Assembly (NCBI GenBank): GCA_021845835.1
Contig: JAJZVE010000150.1
Location: forward strand, 1 to 8,983
Length of the DNA stretch: 8,983 bases
Source: Pseudomonadota bacterium
Lineage (GTDB): Bacteria > Pseudomonadota > Alphaproteobacteria > Acetobacterales > Acetobacteraceae
Direction of reading: 5' to 3'
Of this stretch, positions 6,387 through 8,983 are shown in pieces; position 1 is the first letter of the stretch; every line of letters starts with the position of its first letter. Position numbers and translations under genes: made by a program. The notes below the pieces were generated by a model. That model was given only the letters and a program-made list of their open reading frames with translations. It did not search any database and was not told the origin of the DNA.

Positions 6387-7967
6387 TCAGACATTGGAAT
6401 CGGGGAAGGATGCCTTGCGACGGGCCATGAAGTCGAGCAGGGCTTCGTCGGTCGCCGGGTCGATCGGCGGCGGCTGGTATTCCTGCAACAGGCGCTTCCA
6501 CTGCGCGTTCGCCCGCTGCGCCATGTCCTGCCGCCCCTCCGCGTCCCATTGCTCGAAGCTGTTGTTGTCGGCGAGCGCGGAGGTGTGGAAAGCGCTCTCG
6601 AAATTGGCCTGGGTGTGGGCGCAGCCGAGGAAGTGCTTGCCGGGGCCGACCTCGCGGATCGCGTCCATCGCCTGTCCGTTCTCCGAAAGATCGACTCCCG
6701 CCAGCATGGTCTGCAGCATGCCGGCCTGGTCGGCGTCCATCACGAATTTCTCATACCCCATTGCCAGCCCGCCTTCGAGCCAGCCGGCGGTGTGCAGGAT
6801 GAAGTTGGTTCCCGCAAGGCAGGCCGGCAGCATGGTCATGGCGGATTCGTACGCCGCCTGGGCATCCGGGATTTTCGCGGCGCACAGCGCCCCGCCGGAG
6901 CGGAACGGCACGCCCAGGCGCCGCGCCAGGGCAGCCATGATGTAGAGCACCATCGCCGGCTCCGGCGTGCCGAAGGTGGGGGCGCCGGATTTCATCGACA
7001 TGGACGAAGCGAAGCTGCCCAGGATCACCGGCGCGCCGGGTGCGACCAGTTGGGTGAAGGCGATGCCGGCCATCGCCTCGGCCAGCGTGACGGTGGCCGA
7101 TCCGGCGACCGTCACCGGCGCCATCGCGCCGCCGAGGATGAACGGCGTCAGCAGGTTGGCCTGGTTGGCCCGCGCATAGACCTTCAGCGCCCCCAGCATG
7201 GTGGCGTCCCACACCAGCGGCGAATTGGCGTTGATCAGCGAGGTGACGGCGGTGCGCGGCTTGCCCGTTGCCGGGTCGATCCAGTCCTCGCCGAACAGGA
7301 CTTCCGTCATCGCGACGGTGTCGGCGGCGCGTTCGGGGGCGGTGACGGAGCCCATGAACGGCTTGTCGCTGTAGCGCATATGTGCGTACACCATGTCGAA
7401 ATGCCGCTTGTTCACCGGCAGATCGACCGGCTCGCAGACGGTGCCGCCGGAATGGTGCAGCCACGGCGACAGGTACGTCAGTTTCACGAAATTGCGGAAA
7501 TCCTCGATCGTGCCGTAGCGCCGGCCCTGGTCGAGGTCGTGGACGAAGGGCGAGCCGTAGGCCGGGGCGAACACGGTATGGTCGCCGCCCATCACCACGC
7601 TGCGCGCCGGGTTGCGGGCGTGCTGCGTGTAGGTGCGGGGTGCGCGTTCGGTGATCAGCGTGCGGCACAGGCCGCGCGGGATGTGGACGCGCTCGCCCTG
7701 CACGTCGGCCCCGGCGTCACGCCAGATCGCCAGCGCCTCCGCGTCGCCCTTGAACTCGATGCCGACCTCCTCCAGCACCGTTTCCGCATTGTGCTCGATG
7801 AGGCTGAGGCCTTCCTCGCTCACCACCTCATAGACCGGGATTTTCCGGGTGATGAACGGAACGGTGGCGACGGCGTGCGCCATGCGCGCCGCGCGTTTGG
7901 CGGCGCGGCCGGAGCCGCGGCGGTGGACATGCAGGCTCGCCATCTCTGAAGATTGGACCTCAGACAT
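6387..7967 (-). CDS. MttB-superfamily (trimethylamine methyltransferase family) methylamine:corrinoid methyltransferase, non-pyrrolysine
   Basis: This 526-residue protein belongs to the MttB superfamily (COG5598), whose members move a methyl group from a methylated amine to a cognate corrinoid protein. Family features include the basic N-terminus RRGSGRAAKRAAR (16-28), the VLEEVGIEFKG segment (64-74), TFGTPEPAMV (331-340) and GGALCAAKIPDAQAAYESAM (358-377). The frame is unbroken with no in-frame TAG before the stop at 6387, so it is not a pyrrolysine-containing trimethylamine enzyme. Characterised non-pyrrolysine members act on quaternary amines such as glycine betaine (MtgB), proline betaine (MtpB), carnitine (MtcB) and gamma-butyrobetaine (MtyB); which substrate applies here cannot be told from sequence alone. 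The start at 7967 is chosen for an AGGGAGA ribosome binding site 6 nt upstream and an 8-bp overlap with the end of the regulator gene; an inner ATG at 7943 is a weaker option. The corrinoid carrier gene follows after 24 bp. Confidence 0.93.
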   Translation of the reverse strand: MSEVQSSEMASLHVHRRGSGRAAKRAARMAHAVATVPFITRKIPVYEVVSEEGLSLIEHNAETVLEEVGIEFKGDAEALAIWRDAGADVQGERVHIPRGLCRTLITERAPRTYTQHARNPARSVVMGGDHTVFAPAYGSPFVHDLDQGRRYGTIEDFRNFVKLTYLSPWLHHSGGTVCEPVDLPVNKRHFDMVYAHMRYSDKPFMGSVTAPERAADTVAMTEVLFGEDWIDPATGKPRTAVTSLINANSPLVWDATMLGALKVYARANQANLLTPFILGGAMAPVTVAGSATVTLAEAMAGIAFTQLVAPGAPVILGSFASSMSMKSGAPTFGTPEPAMVLYIMAALARRLGVPFRSGGALCAAKIPDAQAAYESAMTMLPACLAGTNFILHTAGWLEGGLAMGYEKFVMDADQAGMLQTMLAGVDLSENGQAMDAIREVGPGKHFLGCAHTQANFESAFHTSALADNNSFEQWDAEGRQDMAQRANAQWKRLLQEYQPPPIDPATDEALLDFMARRKASFPDSNV

Positions 7968-8943
7968 GGGCGTTCTCCCTGACGTGTTCGACGGCGTTGC
8001 TGCGCTCGGCGCGCGGGGCGTGGCCGAAGCGGGCGCGGAACGCCGTGCTGAAATGCGACGCGGACTGGAAGCCGCAGGCGATGCCGACATCGGTCACCGG
8101 CAGCGCCGTCTGGCGCAGCAGCGCCCGCGCCCGATCCAGCCGCAGCGCGGACGAATAGGCGGCGGGCGAAATGCCGAGATGCTGGCGGAACAGCCGCTCC
8201 AACTGCCGGGTGGAGATGCGTATGTCGCGCGCGATCTCGCTGGTCGGGCGTGGGGTTTCGATGCTGTCCTCGATCAGCCGCAAGGCCTGCGCCAGCCGCC
8301 GCGGCGTCGTCTGCGTGGCCGCGCTCGCCTGGCGCGGCTGGCGTTCGTCGGCGGCGCGCCCGCGCTCGATCAGGAACTGCGCCGCGACCTGCGCGGCCAC
8401 GCGCCGGCCGAAGCGCGCCTGGATGATCACGAGCATCAGATCGAGCGGCGCCACGCCGCCGGTGCAGGTGATGCGGTCGCGATCGATGCAGTAGAAATCC
8501 TCGACAAACTCGGTGCCCGGGAATTCCTCCCGGATGCCTTGCAGATTTTCCCAGTGGATCGCGCAGCGGTAGCCGCCGAGCAGATGCGCCTCGGCAAGTG
8601 CAAACGTGCCGGTGCAGAGCGCGCCCAGCGCGACGCCGTCATGGGCGAGTCGTCGCAGCGCCGCGGTGACGTTGCGATCCACAGCGTTGCGCACGTCGAT
8701 GCCGCCGACCACGAACACCGCGTCGAACCGGTCGGCGGCCGAGAGCATGGCGCACGGCGTCAGCATCAGCCCGTTGGACGCCGCCGCCGGATGCCCGTCC
8801 GGCGTCACCACCTGCCACGCATAGGCGGACTGCCCGGCGACGCGGTTCGCCATGCGCAGCGCCTCGATCGCGTTGGCGCAGGCGATCATCGAGTAGCTCG
8901 GCAGGGTCAGAAACCCGAAACGGCGCAGTTCGTCGAGGCGCAT
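7960..8943 (-). CDS. GlxA-family transcriptional regulator (DJ-1/PfpI-like sensor plus AraC-type DNA-binding domain)
   Basis: This is a 327-residue regulator in two parts. Residues 8-190 form a class I glutamine amidotransferase-like (DJ-1/PfpI) domain with a nucleophile-elbow-like ALCTGTFALAEA (108-119, Cys110) and IHWENLQ (129-135). In this regulator family the domain usually senses a ligand and does not act as an enzyme. Residues 215-315 form an AraC/XylS DNA-binding domain with helix-turn-helices near 235-256 (TSEIARDIRISTRQLERLFRQ) and 284-305 (TDVGIACGFQSASHFSTAFRAR). Well-studied relatives of this architecture include GbdR (glycine betaine/dimethylglycine) and CdhR (carnitine), which activate quaternary amine catabolism. 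Its gene is first in the operon and its last 8 bp overlap the start of the MttB-family gene, so it probably activates its own operon in response to the methylated amine or a product. The ATG at 8943 is only 40 bp from the window edge and has a weak ribosome binding site. Confidence 0.93.
   Translation of the reverse strand: MRLDELRRFGFLTLPSYSMIACANAIEALRMANRVAGQSAYAWQVVTPDGHPAAASNGLMLTPCAMLSAADRFDAVFVVGGIDVRNAVDRNVTAALRRLAHDGVALGALCTGTFALAEAHLLGGYRCAIHWENLQGIREEFPGTEFVEDFYCIDRDRITCTGGVAPLDLMLVIIQARFGRRVAAQVAAQFLIERGRAADERQPRQASAATQTTPRRLAQALRLIEDSIETPRPTSEIARDIRISTRQLERLFRQHLGISPAAYSSALRLDRARALLRQTALPVTDVGIACGFQSASHFSTAFRARFGHAPRAERSNAVEHVRENAHV
7974..7980 (-). promoter_or_regulatory. Ribosome binding site for MttB-family gene, inside regulator gene
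   Basis: On the minus strand this reads AGGGAGA and lies 6 nt before the ATG at 7967. It is embedded in the last codons of the regulator gene, which ends 8 bp past this ATG. It supports the chosen start and indicates translational coupling of the first two operon genes. Confidence 0.7.
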
Positions 8944-8983
8944 GGCGGTGCTCGTTGTCCGCGCGGAAGATGCGGCCGGAGGG

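Noticed and set aside
5469..7949. Long plus-strand open frame opposite the corrinoid and MttB-family genes
   Set aside because: It has His/Arg/Asp/Val-rich composition typical of the complement of GC-rich coding DNA, no family motif, and lies wholly opposite well-supported genes.
6387..7967. Possible pyrrolysine-encoding MttB gene
   Set aside because: There is no in-frame TAG codon within the methyltransferase frame and its stop is TGA, so nothing in the window calls for pyrrolysine.

Overview
The window is GC-rich, densely coding proteobacterial DNA. The gene content points to an alphaproteobacterium: a GlxA-type regulator, a non-pyrrolysine MttB-family methyltransferase, a corrinoid protein, a MetV-like/MetF pair and a methyl-tetrahydrofolate methyltransferase. 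The rank below class cannot be read from the sequence. There are no RNA genes, insertion sequences, phage genes or CRISPR arrays. The only sizeable non-coding stretches are positions 1-217 and 701-800.

The plus strand (218-1979) carries a Prx5-type peroxiredoxin, then a 12-bp perfect hairpin, then a two-gene iron-uptake unit. That unit is a small exported cupredoxin-like protein followed, 9 bp later, by an FTR1-family iron permease. It resembles the FtrB-FtrC core of FtrABCD ferrous iron importers, with no FtrA/P19 or FtrD in view.

The minus strand (8943 down to 1961) is one uninterrupted seven-gene operon with overlaps of up to 14 bp and gaps of at most 24 bp. Its order is: GlxA/AraC-type regulator, MttB-family methyltransferase, B12-binding corrinoid protein, MetV-like cysteine-rich protein, MetF-like methylenetetrahydrofolate reductase, methyl-THF:corrinoid methyltransferase, and serine beta-lactamase-family hydrolase. 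Read as a pathway, the MttB homologue removes a methyl group from a methylated (probably quaternary) amine and places it on the corrinoid. The MeTr-like protein moves it to tetrahydrofolate, and MetF with its MetV-like partner could oxidise methyl-THF to methylene-THF for C1 metabolism. This resembles the three-component demethylases of acetogens and methanogens, such as the MtgB type, but is controlled by a regulator of the GbdR/CdhR kind known from betaine and carnitine catabolism. The substrate, a reductive activase for the corrinoid, and a transporter are not identifiable here.

The two transcription units converge and their last genes overlap by 19 bp, so there is no intergenic terminator between them.
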